Source of the DNA: Rhodocyclales bacterium RIFCSPLOWO2_02_FULL_63_24
GTDB lineage: Bacteria; Pseudomonadota; Gammaproteobacteria; Burkholderiales; Rhodocyclaceae
NCBI GenBank assembly: GCA_001828935.1
Contig: MHZX01000030.1
Coordinates: 1 to 43,510, forward strand
Direction of reading: 5' to 3'
Length of the DNA stretch: 43,510 bases
The notes beneath the pieces were generated by a model, which saw only the letters and a list, made by a program, of their open reading frames with translations, ran no database searches and was not told where the DNA came from. The translations under genes were made by a program, and so were the position numbers. This document shows, in pieces, positions 8,452 through 16,808 of this stretch (the stretch's first letter is position 1; every line of letters starts with the position of its first letter).

Positions 8452-9915
8452 ATGACGGCAAACATTCTGGACACGGGCATCTGGGACAAGAAAATTTTCG
8501 CGGGCGGCTGGGTCGACGGTCACGGCGGCAGCCAGGAAGTGCGCGAGCCGGCCACCGGTGACTTGCTCACCACCGTGGGACTCGGCAATGCAAGCGACAT
8601 TGTCATCGCCGCCGCCACGGCTGCGGTGGCCCAGAAGCAGTGGCTTGCCATGCCGCCGCGCGACAAGGCCGCGATTTTTCTCAAGGCGGCCCGGCTGATG
8701 GAGGAGCAGGCCGATGCGCTGGGCCTGTGGATCGCGCGGGAAACCGGCGGCCTGGTGCTCAAGGGCATGCACGAGGTGCGCGAGGCGGCGACCATTTTCC
8801 AATTGGCGGCGGGCTTGATCACCGGGCCGCAGGGCGTCACCCTGGCCAGCCCGCCGGGACGCCTGTCCCTGGCGCGTCGCGTGCCCCATGGCGTGGTAGG
8901 CGTCATCTCCCCTTTCAATTTCCCGCTGATTCTTTCCCTGCGCGCCGTGGCGCCGGCACTCGCCGCCGGCAACGGCGTGGTGCTCAAACCCGATCCGCAA
9001 ACCCCGGTGACCGGCGGCTTTCTGATCGCCCGTGCCCTGGAGTTGGCCGGGCTCCCGGCCGGACTGCTCCAGGTGCTGCCCGGCGGCGCCGAGGCCGGCG
9101 AGGCCTTGTGTACCGACCCGAAGGTGGGCATGATCTGCTTCACCGGGTCCACCGGCGTGGGTCGCCGCGTCGGCGAACTGGCGGGCCGCCACCTGAAGAA
9201 GGTGGCCCTGGAGCTCGGTGGCAAGAGCCCGCTGATCGTGCTCGACGACGCCGACATCGATCTGGCGGTGTCCAACGCGGCCTGGGGCGCCTTCCTGCAC
9301 CAGGGACAGATTTGCATGGCCTCCGGCCGCATCCTGGTCCATGAAAGCATGGCGCCGGAATTCATCCGCCGCCTGGCGGGAAAAGCCAGCCACCTGCCCG
9401 TCGGCAATCCGGCCACGGAGCAAGTGGCCCTCGGGCCGCTGATCAACGCCCGCCAGGTGCAGCGGGTGCATGGCATCGTCCAGGACAGCATCGCCGCCGG
9501 CGCCAAGCTGGAGGCCGGCGGCACCTACGACGGCCTGTTCTACAAACCCACCGTGCTGTCCAATCTCAAGCCGGGCATGAGAGCCTTCGACGAGGAGGTT
9601 TTCGGCCCCGTTGCCAACATCGTCACCTACCGCAACGACGACGAGGCCGTGGCACTGGCCAATACCACCGAGTACGGACTGTCCTCGGCCATCATCTCGC
9701 CCTCGGTGGGCCGGGCGATGGCCCTCGGCGACCGCCTCGGCGCCGGCATGCTGCACATCAACGACCAGACCGTCAATGACGAATGCACCAACCCCTTCGG
9801 CGGCCGTGGCTGCTCGGGCAACGGGGGCCGCGCCGGCTCCATCGCCGACCTCGATGAATTCACCCAGTGGCAATGGGTGACCATCAAGGACACGCCGCCG
9901 CGTTATCCGTTCTGA
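8452..9915 (+). CDS. NAD(P)-dependent aryl-aldehyde (benzaldehyde-type) dehydrogenase
   Basis: 487 aa, aldehyde dehydrogenase superfamily, very like XylC benzaldehyde dehydrogenase along its length. Seen: ISPFNFPLILSLRAVAPALAAGN, FTGSTGVGRRVGELAGRHLKKVALELGGKSP (general-base Glu) and the catalytic Cys in GQICMASGR, ending PPRYPF as XylC ends NYPF. ATG 8452 is chosen for GGAG at 8440-8443; a second ATG at 8431 lacks this. It should oxidise an aldehyde to the acid, with NAD or NADP. It is first in the sigma-54 operon and pairs with the alcohol dehydrogenase at 11022. An aromatic substrate is inferred from the XylC likeness; a terpenoid or aliphatic aldehyde is also possible. Confidence 0.9.
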   Translation: MTANILDTGIWDKKIFAGGWVDGHGGSQEVREPATGDLLTTVGLGNASDIVIAAATAAVAQKQWLAMPPRDKAAIFLKAARLMEEQADALGLWIARETGGLVLKGMHEVREAATIFQLAAGLITGPQGVTLASPPGRLSLARRVPHGVVGVISPFNFPLILSLRAVAPALAAGNGVVLKPDPQTPVTGGFLIARALELAGLPAGLLQVLPGGAEAGEALCTDPKVGMICFTGSTGVGRRVGELAGRHLKKVALELGGKSPLIVLDDADIDLAVSNAAWGAFLHQGQICMASGRILVHESMAPEFIRRLAGKASHLPVGNPATEQVALGPLINARQVQRVHGIVQDSIAAGAKLEAGGTYDGLFYKPTVLSNLKPGMRAFDEEVFGPVANIVTYRNDDEAVALANTTEYGLSSAIISPSVGRAMALGDRLGAGMLHINDQTVNDECTNPFGGRGCSGNGGRAGSIADLDEFTQWQWVTIKDTPPRYPF

Positions 9916-9936
9916 GTCGAGACGGAGAACGCGACC

Positions 9937-10839
9937 ATGAGCATCCTGCGCCGCTGGAAGGCGAAAGCCGTTCGCTTCGTCTTCGATTATTTCATCCTGA
10001 CCAAGATCGGCTATCCGGTCGACGGCCTCGGCGAGAGCCGCGACGAAGAACGCATCCTGCCCACGACTGCGGGACCGGTGCGGGCGCTGATTCACCGACC
10101 GGCAAAAGGCGAAGGTGCCGCCTTGCCGGTGTTCGTGAACATCCACGGTGGCGGCTTCGTCTTCGGCCTGCCGGAGCACGACGCCGTGTTCTGCCGGCGC
10201 ATCGCCGCGCGGGTCGGCTGCGTGGTGGTCAATCTCGACTATGCGCGGGCGCCGGAGCACCCCTTCCCGGTGGCGCCAGACCAGTGCTATGCGGCCGTGG
10301 ACTGGCTGGCGGAGCACGCTGCCGAGCTGGGCATCGATGCCGGTCGCATTGCGGTTGGCGGCCACAGCGCCGGCGGCAACCTGACCGCCCATGTGGTGGC
10401 CGAGGCCAAGGCCAGAGGTGGCCCGAAGATCTGCTTGCAGATACTCGACTATCCCTATACCGACGCCGCGACGCCCACCACGGCCAAGCAGGCGCGCATC
10501 GCCAAACCCTTGCTCACGCCGGGGCTCATGAATCTCTTCAACGACTGCTACCTGCCCCGGCCGGCACAGGCCACCGATCCGCGTGTCTCGCCCCTGCTGG
10601 CGCCGCTGGAGAGCTTGCGTGGCCTGCCCCCGGCCCTCGTCATCACCGCCGAATACGACGTCCTGCGCGACGAGGGCGATGCCTATGCCGCGCGGCTCAT
10701 GGAAGCCGGCGTCGCGGTGCGTCACGAGGTCTATCCCGGCGCCGACCACGCCTTTACCCACATCGGCCCCAAGGCCCCGGCCGACGCCGCCTGGGCCCTG
10801 ATGGAAGACTGCCTGCGGCAGGCCTTCCAGTTGAACTGA
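9937..10839 (+). CDS. alpha/beta hydrolase, hormone-sensitive-lipase-type esterase
   Basis: 300 aa. The oxyanion motif is HGGGF. The nucleophile elbow GHSAGGNL is a variant of GDSAGG, the acid is in ITAEYDVLRDEGDAYA, and the His is in GADHAFTH, so the Ser-Asp-His triad is complete. It belongs with the Aes/HSL (bacterial family IV) carboxylesterases. No signal peptide is seen; the first 20 residues are basic and amphipathic. It lies 21 bp after the aldehyde dehydrogenase with GGAG before its ATG, so it shares the operon. Its likely job is to split an ester or lactone into an alcohol that the next enzyme oxidises. The substrate is inferred from context only. Confidence 0.88.
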   Translation: MSILRRWKAKAVRFVFDYFILTKIGYPVDGLGESRDEERILPTTAGPVRALIHRPAKGEGAALPVFVNIHGGGFVFGLPEHDAVFCRRIAARVGCVVVNLDYARAPEHPFPVAPDQCYAAVDWLAEHAAELGIDAGRIAVGGHSAGGNLTAHVVAEAKARGGPKICLQILDYPYTDAATPTTAKQARIAKPLLTPGLMNLFNDCYLPRPAQATDPRVSPLLAPLESLRGLPPALVITAEYDVLRDEGDAYAARLMEAGVAVRHEVYPGADHAFTHIGPKAPADAAWALMEDCLRQAFQLN

Positions 10840-10917
10840 GCACCGCACGCCGAAGTAACTTTCATGCGAGCCGACTGCACCCCTGATCATGAAACGACGC
10901 AAAAGCCGAATTAGTCG

Positions 10918-10953
10918 CCCCCACTCCCCGGCCCTCGCCCGGGCGAGGGTGAC
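10918..10953 (+). repeat. REP-like palindromic element, copy A
   Basis: A GC-rich element between the esterase and the alcohol dehydrogenase. It holds the perfect 18-bp palindrome CCCTCGCCCGGGCGAGGG at 10932-10949, preceded by CCACTCCCCGG and followed by GTGAC. The same pattern in reverse orientation occurs at 25071-25114. No T run follows, so it is not a classic terminator, though the hairpin could lower readthrough inside the operon. Confidence 0.5.
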
Positions 10954-11021
10954 AGTTTGCTCGCTGCGCTCGTGGGTCACGGGGCGCTCCGAACCGCGTA
11001 TTTCACGTTAAAGAGGAGACC

Positions 11022-12116
11022 ATGAAAATCCGCGCTGCCGTAACCCGTGACAAGAAGATTGCCCTCGAAGAACTGGACATCGAAGACCCCCGGGAATCCG
11101 AAATCCTGGTCAAGGTGGTCGCCACCGGCGTCTGCCACACCGACATCGTGGTCCGCGATGGTCACCTGCCCACACCCCAGCCGGTGGTGCTTGGCCATGA
11201 GGGCGCCGGCATCGTCGAAAAGGTCGGCGGCAATGTGACCAAGGTGGTGCCGGGCGACCACGTCGTCATGAGCTTCAACTCCTGCGGCGGCTGTCCGAGC
11301 TGCGCCGACCATGCCCCGGCCTACTGCCTGGAATTTTTTCCCCGCAACTTCTTCGCCACCCGCGCCGATGGTTCGAGCGGCCTGTCGCAGAACGGCGCGC
11401 CCATCCACGGCAATTTCTTCGGCCAGTCCTCCTGGGCCACCCATGCCCTGTGTCACGAGCGCAACGTCGTCAAGGTGCCCCGGGACGTGCCGCTGGAGCT
11501 CATGGGCCCGCTCGCCTGTGGCGTGCAGACCGGCGCCGGGGCCGTCATCAATGCGCTCATGGTGGGCGTCGGCAAGTCCTTCGCCGTCTTCGGCGCCGGC
11601 TCGGTGGGGCTTTCCGCCATCATGGCGGCCCGCGCCGTGGGGGCCACCACCATCGTCGCCGTGGACCTCAATGGCGACCGCCTGGCCTTCGCCCGGGAAG
11701 TGGGCGCCACCCACGTCATCGACTCCGGCAAGGAGAACGCCACCGAGGCGTTGATGAAGCTCACCGGCATCGGTCTGGATTTTGCGCTGGACACCACGGG
11801 CCTGGCGCCGGTGATCCGGGCGGCGGTGCTGGCGCTGGCGCCACGGGGTACCTGCGGCATCCTCGGCGCATCGCCCCTGGGCAGCGAGTTCACGCTGGAC
11901 GAGGTGCATTTCATGAGCGGCGGACGGCGGCTGATGGGCATCGTCGAGGGTGAATCGGAACCCGAGCTTTTCATCCCGACCTTGATCGATCTCTATCGCC
12001 AGGGCCGCTTCCCCTTTGACCGCATGGTGAAGTTCTACGACTTCGCCGACATCAACGCGGCAATCCACGATTCGGAAAGCGGACGCACCATCAAGCCCAT
12101 CGTTCGCATGGGCTGA
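11022..12116 (+). CDS. zinc-dependent aryl-alcohol dehydrogenase (XylB-type)
   Basis: 364 aa, medium-chain alcohol dehydrogenase. Catalytic zinc ligands are in GVCHTD and GHEGAG, with a third Cys in GPLACGVQTGAGA. The structural zinc loop is CGGCPSCADHAPAYC. The nucleotide fold is FGAGSVGLSAIMAA followed by VAVDLN, whose Asp favours NAD. The overall shape resembles benzyl-alcohol dehydrogenases (XylB, AreB). AGAGGAGA just before the ATG is a strong ribosome site. It should oxidise an alcohol to the aldehyde used by the dehydrogenase at 8452. A 182-bp gap carrying a REP-like palindrome separates it from the esterase; I see no separate promoter there, so one operon is assumed. Confidence 0.9.
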   Translation: MKIRAAVTRDKKIALEELDIEDPRESEILVKVVATGVCHTDIVVRDGHLPTPQPVVLGHEGAGIVEKVGGNVTKVVPGDHVVMSFNSCGGCPSCADHAPAYCLEFFPRNFFATRADGSSGLSQNGAPIHGNFFGQSSWATHALCHERNVVKVPRDVPLELMGPLACGVQTGAGAVINALMVGVGKSFAVFGAGSVGLSAIMAARAVGATTIVAVDLNGDRLAFAREVGATHVIDSGKENATEALMKLTGIGLDFALDTTGLAPVIRAAVLALAPRGTCGILGASPLGSEFTLDEVHFMSGGRRLMGIVEGESEPELFIPTLIDLYRQGRFPFDRMVKFYDFADINAAIHDSESGRTIKPIVRMG

Positions 12117-12149
12117 ATCACCACAACACACCACGAGGAGACAAACACC

Positions 12150-13481
12150 ATGCAAGAAGCCAACGCAACCCACGCTGTCGATTCCACCGGAGAAGGCCCC
12201 TCCCGCCGGGAATTCATCCGCGCTGCCGGCGCCGCCGGACTGGCCCTGGCCCTGCCCGGCGGATCGCTGTGGGCGCAGGGCGCAGACCCGAAAAACACGC
12301 TCAGGATCGGTTTCATCAGTCCGCGCACCGGCCCCCTGGCCAGCTTCGGCGAGACCGACCCGCATGTGCTCACCCTCGTCCGCAAGGCGCTGGCGTCCGG
12401 CTTGAGCAGCGGCGGCAGGCAATATGCCGTGCAGATCATTGATCGGGATACCCAGTCCGACCCCTCCCGCGCCAGCCAGTTGGCCAAGAGCCTGATCAAC
12501 GAAGAAAAGGTGGACCTGATGCTGGCCATCTCGACGCCCGAGGTGGTCAATCCCGTGTCCGACGCCTGCGAGGCCGCCGGCGTGCCCTGCCTGTCCTCGG
12601 TGATGCCCTGGGAAGCGTGGTATTTCGGTCGCGGCGCCAAGCCAGGCGCGCCTTCGCCCTACAAGTGGAGCTTCCATTTCTCCTTCGGCGTCGGCAGCTT
12701 CGTGCGCGCCTATACCGCCCAGTGGAACCTGATCCCGACCAACCGCAAGGTGGGCGTGCTCTACCCCAATGATGCCGATGGCAATGCCATCCGCGCCAAT
12801 CTCGCGCCCGAACTGGCGAAAGCCGGATTCACCATCGTCGATCCCGGCCCCTATGAGAACGGCACCACCGACTACACCGCCCAGATCGCCAGGTTCAAGG
12901 CCGAGAAGTGCGAGATTTTCAACACCTTCCCGATCCCCCCGGATTTCGCCACCTTCTGGCGCCAGGCGGCCCAGCAGGGTTATACGAAGACGGTGAAGAT
13001 CGCCCAACTGGCCAAGACCGGTCTCTTCCCTTCCACCATGGAAGCCTTGGGCAATCTCGGCTTCAACCTGGCCGGCGGCGCCTATTGGCACAAGCACTTC
13101 CCCTACACGTCGCCGCTCACGGGCCTCTCCGGCGTGGCCCTGGCCGACGGCTACGAAGCCGCCAGCGGCAAGCAATGGACGCAGCAATTGGGCGCTACCA
13201 TGGCCCTGCTGGATGCCGGCTTTGCCGCGCTGAAAACCACTGCCGATCCGAAGAACAAGGCGGGCCTGGCGAAAACCCTGGGCACCCTGAACACCGACAC
13301 CATGGCCGGCAAGGTGGACTTCACCAAGGGGCCGGTGCCCAACGTGGCGGTCACGCCCATCATCGGCGCGCAGTGGGTGAAGGCCAAGCCGGGCGCCAAG
13401 CACAAGCTCGACTTCGTCATCACCTCCAATGCCGATGATGCCAAGGTGCCGGTCGGCGCCAAACTGATTTCATACAGTTGA
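12150..13481 (+). CDS. branched-chain-type ABC transporter substrate-binding protein (Tat signal)
   Basis: 443 aa, type I periplasmic binding protein of the LivJ/LivK class. It has an extended N-terminus with SRREFIRAAGAAGLALALPG and then LWAQG, a twin-arginine signal, so it is probably exported folded. The mature part starts with LRIGFISPRTGPLASFGE and continues with the usual VDLMLAISTPEVVNPVSDACEAAGVP segment. Relatives in catabolic islands bind aromatic acids and other non-amino-acid ligands. Here the position next to alcohol and aldehyde dehydrogenases suggests it binds the island's growth substrate or a precursor. GAGGAGA lies before the ATG. The ATPase gene begins 8 bp after its stop. 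Confidence 0.88.
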   Translation: MQEANATHAVDSTGEGPSRREFIRAAGAAGLALALPGGSLWAQGADPKNTLRIGFISPRTGPLASFGETDPHVLTLVRKALASGLSSGGRQYAVQIIDRDTQSDPSRASQLAKSLINEEKVDLMLAISTPEVVNPVSDACEAAGVPCLSSVMPWEAWYFGRGAKPGAPSPYKWSFHFSFGVGSFVRAYTAQWNLIPTNRKVGVLYPNDADGNAIRANLAPELAKAGFTIVDPGPYENGTTDYTAQIARFKAEKCEIFNTFPIPPDFATFWRQAAQQGYTKTVKIAQLAKTGLFPSTMEALGNLGFNLAGGAYWHKHFPYTSPLTGLSGVALADGYEAASGKQWTQQLGATMALLDAGFAALKTTADPKNKAGLAKTLGTLNTDTMAGKVDFTKGPVPNVAVTPIIGAQWVKAKPGAKHKLDFVITSNADDAKVPVGAKLISYS

Positions 13482-13488
13482 AATTCGG

Positions 13489-14208
13489 ATGCCCGAGTTA
13501 TTGTCTGCGGCGGGCGTGGGCCTGCGCTTCGGTGCGCTGACGGTGCTGGACGGAGTGGACTTCGCCGTTGGCGAGGGCGAGGCGGTGGGTATCGTCGGTC
13601 CCAACGGTGCCGGCAAGACCAGCTTGCTCAACGTGCTGGCGGGGGCCTACCGGCCCACCGTCGGCGCGGTGCGCTATGGCGGCGGCGAGGTGAGCCGCCT
13701 CGATGCGGCCGAGCGCTGCCGTCTGGGACTGGGACGCTCCCATCAGGTGCCGCGCCCCTTCCTCGGTATGAGCGTGATCGAGAACCTGATGACCGCCGCC
13801 ACCCACGGCGGCGGCTTTTCCGGCGCCGAGGCGCAGGTGCGCAGCCTCGATGCCCTGGCCCTTTCCGGCATGACGCCCCTGGCCAACCGCCGGGCCGAGA
13901 CCCTCGGCCTGCTGGACCGCAAGCGCCTGGAACTGGCCCGTGCCCTGGCCACCGCGCCGCAGGTATTGCTGCTCGATGAAATCGGCGGCGGTCTCACTGA
14001 CGGCGAGGCGGCGGAGCTGGTGAGCATCATCCGCGAGATTCGCGCTCGCGGCGTCGCCATCGTCTGGATCGAACACATCGTCCATATGTTGCTCCAGGTC
14101 ATCGACCGCTTGGTCTGCATGGACGCCGGTCGAGTCATCGCCAACGGCGAGCCGCGGGCCGTGCTGGCCGATGCCGGGGTGATCGACGCCTATATGGGAG
14201 TCGCCTAG
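13489..14208 (+). CDS. livG: ABC transporter ATP-binding protein, LivG-type
   Basis: 239 aa. Walker A is GPNGAGKTS, the Q-loop region is GRSHQVPRPF, Walker B is VLLLDEIGGGL, and the switch His is in IVWIEHI. The usual LSxGQ signature is replaced by LGLLDRKRLELARAL, and the DEP after Walker B by DEI, so this subunit may form a weak or non-canonical ATP site in a heterodimer with LivF. It lies between the binding protein (8 bp) and livF (1 bp), so it is tightly coupled. Use of the liv name reflects family only; the substrate is probably not an amino acid. Confidence 0.87.
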   Translation: MPELLSAAGVGLRFGALTVLDGVDFAVGEGEAVGIVGPNGAGKTSLLNVLAGAYRPTVGAVRYGGGEVSRLDAAERCRLGLGRSHQVPRPFLGMSVIENLMTAATHGGGFSGAEAQVRSLDALALSGMTPLANRRAETLGLLDRKRLELARALATAPQVLLLDEIGGGLTDGEAAELVSIIREIRARGVAIVWIEHIVHMLLQVIDRLVCMDAGRVIANGEPRAVLADAGVIDAYMGVA

Positions 14209-14209
14209 C

Positions 14210-14920
14210 ATGAGTCTGTTGCACGTGGAAAACCTTTCCGCCTCCCACGGTCAACTGCCGGCGGTGCGCGGCATCGACTTCACCGTGGATGAGGGCGAGA
14301 TCGTCGCGCTGGTGGGCGCCAACGGCGCCGGCAAGACGACCCTGTTGCGAACCATCGCCGGCGCCCATCGCGCCGACCGTGGTCGCGTCGTCTTCGACGG
14401 CGTGGAGGTGACCGGCCAGCCGCCGCATCGCCGGGTGGCCGCCGGCATTTCCCTGGTGCCCGAGGGGCGCCGCCTGTTTCCGACCATGAGCGTCGAGGAA
14501 AATCTGCACGTAGGCGCCAGTGCCGCCCGTCCGGGCGAGTGGAGCGTGACACGGGTGCTGGATGCCTTTCCCCAGCTCAAGCCCCTGCTCCGTCGGCGCG
14601 CCGGAGATCTGTCCGGTGGCCAGCAACAGGCCGTCGCCATCGGGCGGGCGCTGATGGCCAATCCCCGCATCCTCTTGCTCGACGAAATTTCCCTCGGCCT
14701 TTCCCCCAAGGCGGTGGACGGCGTGTATGCCTCCCTGCGCATCCTGATCGATGCGCGGGTCACCCTCATCCTCGTCGAGCAGGACCTGGGACGGACCCTG
14801 GCCACGGCCGACCGTATCCTTTGCATGCTCGAAGGCCGCATTGTCGCCGCCGGGCGGGCCGACGAGATGAGCCGGGAACAGGTCATGGCCCATTATTTCG
14901 GCACGCGGGAGGCAGCATGA
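14210..14920 (+). CDS. livF: ABC transporter ATP-binding protein, LivF-type
   Basis: 236 aa with a canonical ATPase set: GANGAGKTT (Walker A), LSGGQQQAVAIGRAL (signature), ILLLDEISLGLSP (Walker B) and LVEQDL (switch region; the usual switch His is not seen here). RRLFPTMSVEENL is typical of LivF. It should pair with LivG in the cytoplasm to drive import through LivH/LivM. Its stop overlaps the ATG of the permease gene by four bases (14917-14920). Confidence 0.9.
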   Translation: MSLLHVENLSASHGQLPAVRGIDFTVDEGEIVALVGANGAGKTTLLRTIAGAHRADRGRVVFDGVEVTGQPPHRRVAAGISLVPEGRRLFPTMSVEENLHVGASAARPGEWSVTRVLDAFPQLKPLLRRRAGDLSGGQQQAVAIGRALMANPRILLLDEISLGLSPKAVDGVYASLRILIDARVTLILVEQDLGRTLATADRILCMLEGRIVAAGRADEMSREQVMAHYFGTREAA

Positions 14921-15810
14921 CCAACGCCCTGCTCCAGGGCCTGCTGCTCGGCGGCTATTACGCGCTGCTGGCCGCCGGCCTTTCCTTCCTATTCGGCGTC
15001 ATGCGGATCATCAACCTCGCCCACGGCAGCCTGGCGGTGGTGGCTGCCTTTGCGCTTTGGCTGTTGGCCGATCGCTATGGGCTCGATCCCTTCCTGATGC
15101 TCCCGGTGGTGATGGTGCCGATGGCCTTCCTGGGCTGGCTGTTGTATCGCCTGGTCTTTGCCCGCAGCCTGCGCGGTGGCGCGCTGACGCCCATCCTGGC
15201 TTCCTTCGGCCTGGCCACGGTGGTGGACAACGCGCTGTTCCAGGGTTTCGGCGCCGACACACGGTCCCTGGCCCCTTACATCGGCGACCTGGCCTATGAA
15301 AGCTGGGCCTTGCCCGGCGATATCTTCGTCGGGCAACTGGCCGTGCTCGTGTTCGCCACCAGCCTGGCCGTGCTGGGCGGCCTGCAACTGATGCTCTCCG
15401 CCACGACCTTGGGCCGGCGGATACGCGCCGCCGCCGAGGACGCGGATGCCGCCGGCCTGGTGGGCGTGGATACGCACCGCATCTACGGCATCGCCACGGC
15501 CATTTCCCTGGCTACCGTCACCCTGGCGGGCCTGGCCATGGCCCTGCGTGCCACCTTCGATCCCTACGCCGGTCCCTCGCAGTTGATTTTCGCCTTCGAG
15601 GCGGTGGTCATCGGTGGCGCCGGTTCCCTGTGGGGCACGCTGGCAGGCGGCGTGATCCTCGGCATCGCCCAGAGCGTCGGTGCCCATATCAATCCCCAGG
15701 GCTTCCTACTCGCCGGCCACGGGGTCTTTCTCGCCATCCTGGTGTTCCGCGTCTATGGCGGGCCGGCGTTGGCGACCCGCTGGCGCAATTTAAAGGGAGC
15801 CAAGGCATGA
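14917..15810 (+). CDS. livH: ABC transporter permease, LivH-type
   Basis: 297 aa, hydrophobic, with about eight membrane segments. Family marks: LLLGGYYALLAAGLSFLFGV at the start, RIINLAHGSLAVVAAF, and RIRAAAEDADAAGLVGVD as the coupling loop that contacts the ATPase. The start is set by the ATGA overlap with livF; the open frame reaches further upstream only as a shadow of livF. It forms the inner-membrane channel with LivM. Confidence 0.9.
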   Translation: MTNALLQGLLLGGYYALLAAGLSFLFGVMRIINLAHGSLAVVAAFALWLLADRYGLDPFLMLPVVMVPMAFLGWLLYRLVFARSLRGGALTPILASFGLATVVDNALFQGFGADTRSLAPYIGDLAYESWALPGDIFVGQLAVLVFATSLAVLGGLQLMLSATTLGRRIRAAAEDADAAGLVGVDTHRIYGIATAISLATVTLAGLAMALRATFDPYAGPSQLIFAFEAVVIGGAGSLWGTLAGGVILGIAQSVGAHINPQGFLLAGHGVFLAILVFRVYGGPALATRWRNLKGAKA

Positions 15811-16793
15811 ACCCATCCCCGCTCAGTATCCACCGCTGGACGCCCCTGTCCGTGGCCTCGGTGGCCGCCGTGGTTGGTGCCCAACTGCTGCTCGTTGCTG
15901 TGCCATTGGTCTTCGGTGCCAACGTAGTGGAGCGGCTGACCACCCTGTGTATCTACGGCATCCTGGCCCTGATGTGGAATTCCCTGGCCGGTTACGGCGG
16001 ACTGATATCCGTGGGCCAGCAAGCCTTCTTTGGCCTGGGTGCGTATGCGGCCATCCGTCTGGCCGATGCCGGCTTCCCGGTCTATCCTGCCCTGGCCCTC
16101 GGTGCGCTGCTGGTTGCCGTCGCCGCCTTGCCCATGGCCCAGGCCATGCTGCGGCTCAAGGGTGGGGAGTTTGCCATCGGCATGTGGGTGGTGGCCGAGT
16201 TCGTGCACCTGCTGGTGAATCTCGATCCCCTGATCCAGGGCGAGACCGGCACCTCGCTCATCGCCCTCAACAGTTTTGATGCCGAGGCACGCCGGTCCTA
16301 CACCTACTGGGCGGCCCTGGCATCCATGGCCGCCCTGGCCTGGGGCATGTTCTTTCTCTTGCGTGGTCGCCTGGGCACAGCGGCCCAGGCCATTCGCGAC
16401 AACGAAGAAGCCGCCGCCTCGGTGGGCGTGCGGGTCTTTGCCGCCAAGCGCACCTTGTTTCTGCTGTCCGCCTTCGGCTGTGCCTTGGCCGGCGCCCTGT
16501 GGGTCGCCACTACGATCAGTTTTCAGCCCAAGACCTACTTCAGCGTGCAGTGGTCGGCCTATATGATCTTCATGGTGCTGGTCGGCGGTATCGGCACCTT
16601 TGAAGGCCCCATCCTCGGTGCCGTGCTTTTCTTCGCGGTCGAGACGGCGTTTGGCGCCACGGGCGTCTGGTACATGATCGGCCTTGGCGCCACCGCGCTC
16701 CTGTTCGCGATGCTGCTGCCCCAGGGACTGTGGGGCGCCATCGAGAAGCGCTTTGGCCTGCGACTGCTGCCAGTGGGCTACTTTCTCAAATAG
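15807..16793 (+). CDS. livM: ABC transporter permease, LivM-type
   Basis: 328 aa, multi-pass. Family marks: LMWNSLAGYGGLISVGQQAFFGLGAYAA, AIRDNEEAAASVGVRVFAAKRTLFLLSA (coupling loop) and VGGIGTFEGPILGAVLFF. The start overlaps the livH stop by ATGA. It is the last gene of the sigma-54 operon and converges on lipA with only 15 bp between, and no clear terminator in that space. Confidence 0.9.
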   Translation: MNPSPLSIHRWTPLSVASVAAVVGAQLLLVAVPLVFGANVVERLTTLCIYGILALMWNSLAGYGGLISVGQQAFFGLGAYAAIRLADAGFPVYPALALGALLVAVAALPMAQAMLRLKGGEFAIGMWVVAEFVHLLVNLDPLIQGETGTSLIALNSFDAEARRSYTYWAALASMAALAWGMFFLLRGRLGTAAQAIRDNEEAAASVGVRVFAAKRTLFLLSAFGCALAGALWVATTISFQPKTYFSVQWSAYMIFMVLVGGIGTFEGPILGAVLFFAVETAFGATGVWYMIGLGATALLFAMLLPQGLWGAIEKRFGLRLLPVGYFLK

Positions 16794-16808
16794 CCGCCGG
16801 CGCCCGGG

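Noticed and set aside
8380-10980. 866-aa open frame on the minus strand
   Set aside because: Antisense to aldehyde dehydrogenase and esterase; composition is a Gly/Arg/His-rich mirror of high-GC codons and no family is recognised.
10977-13403. 808-aa open frame on the minus strand
   Set aside because: Antisense to the alcohol dehydrogenase and binding protein genes, which have clear motifs; mirror-type composition.
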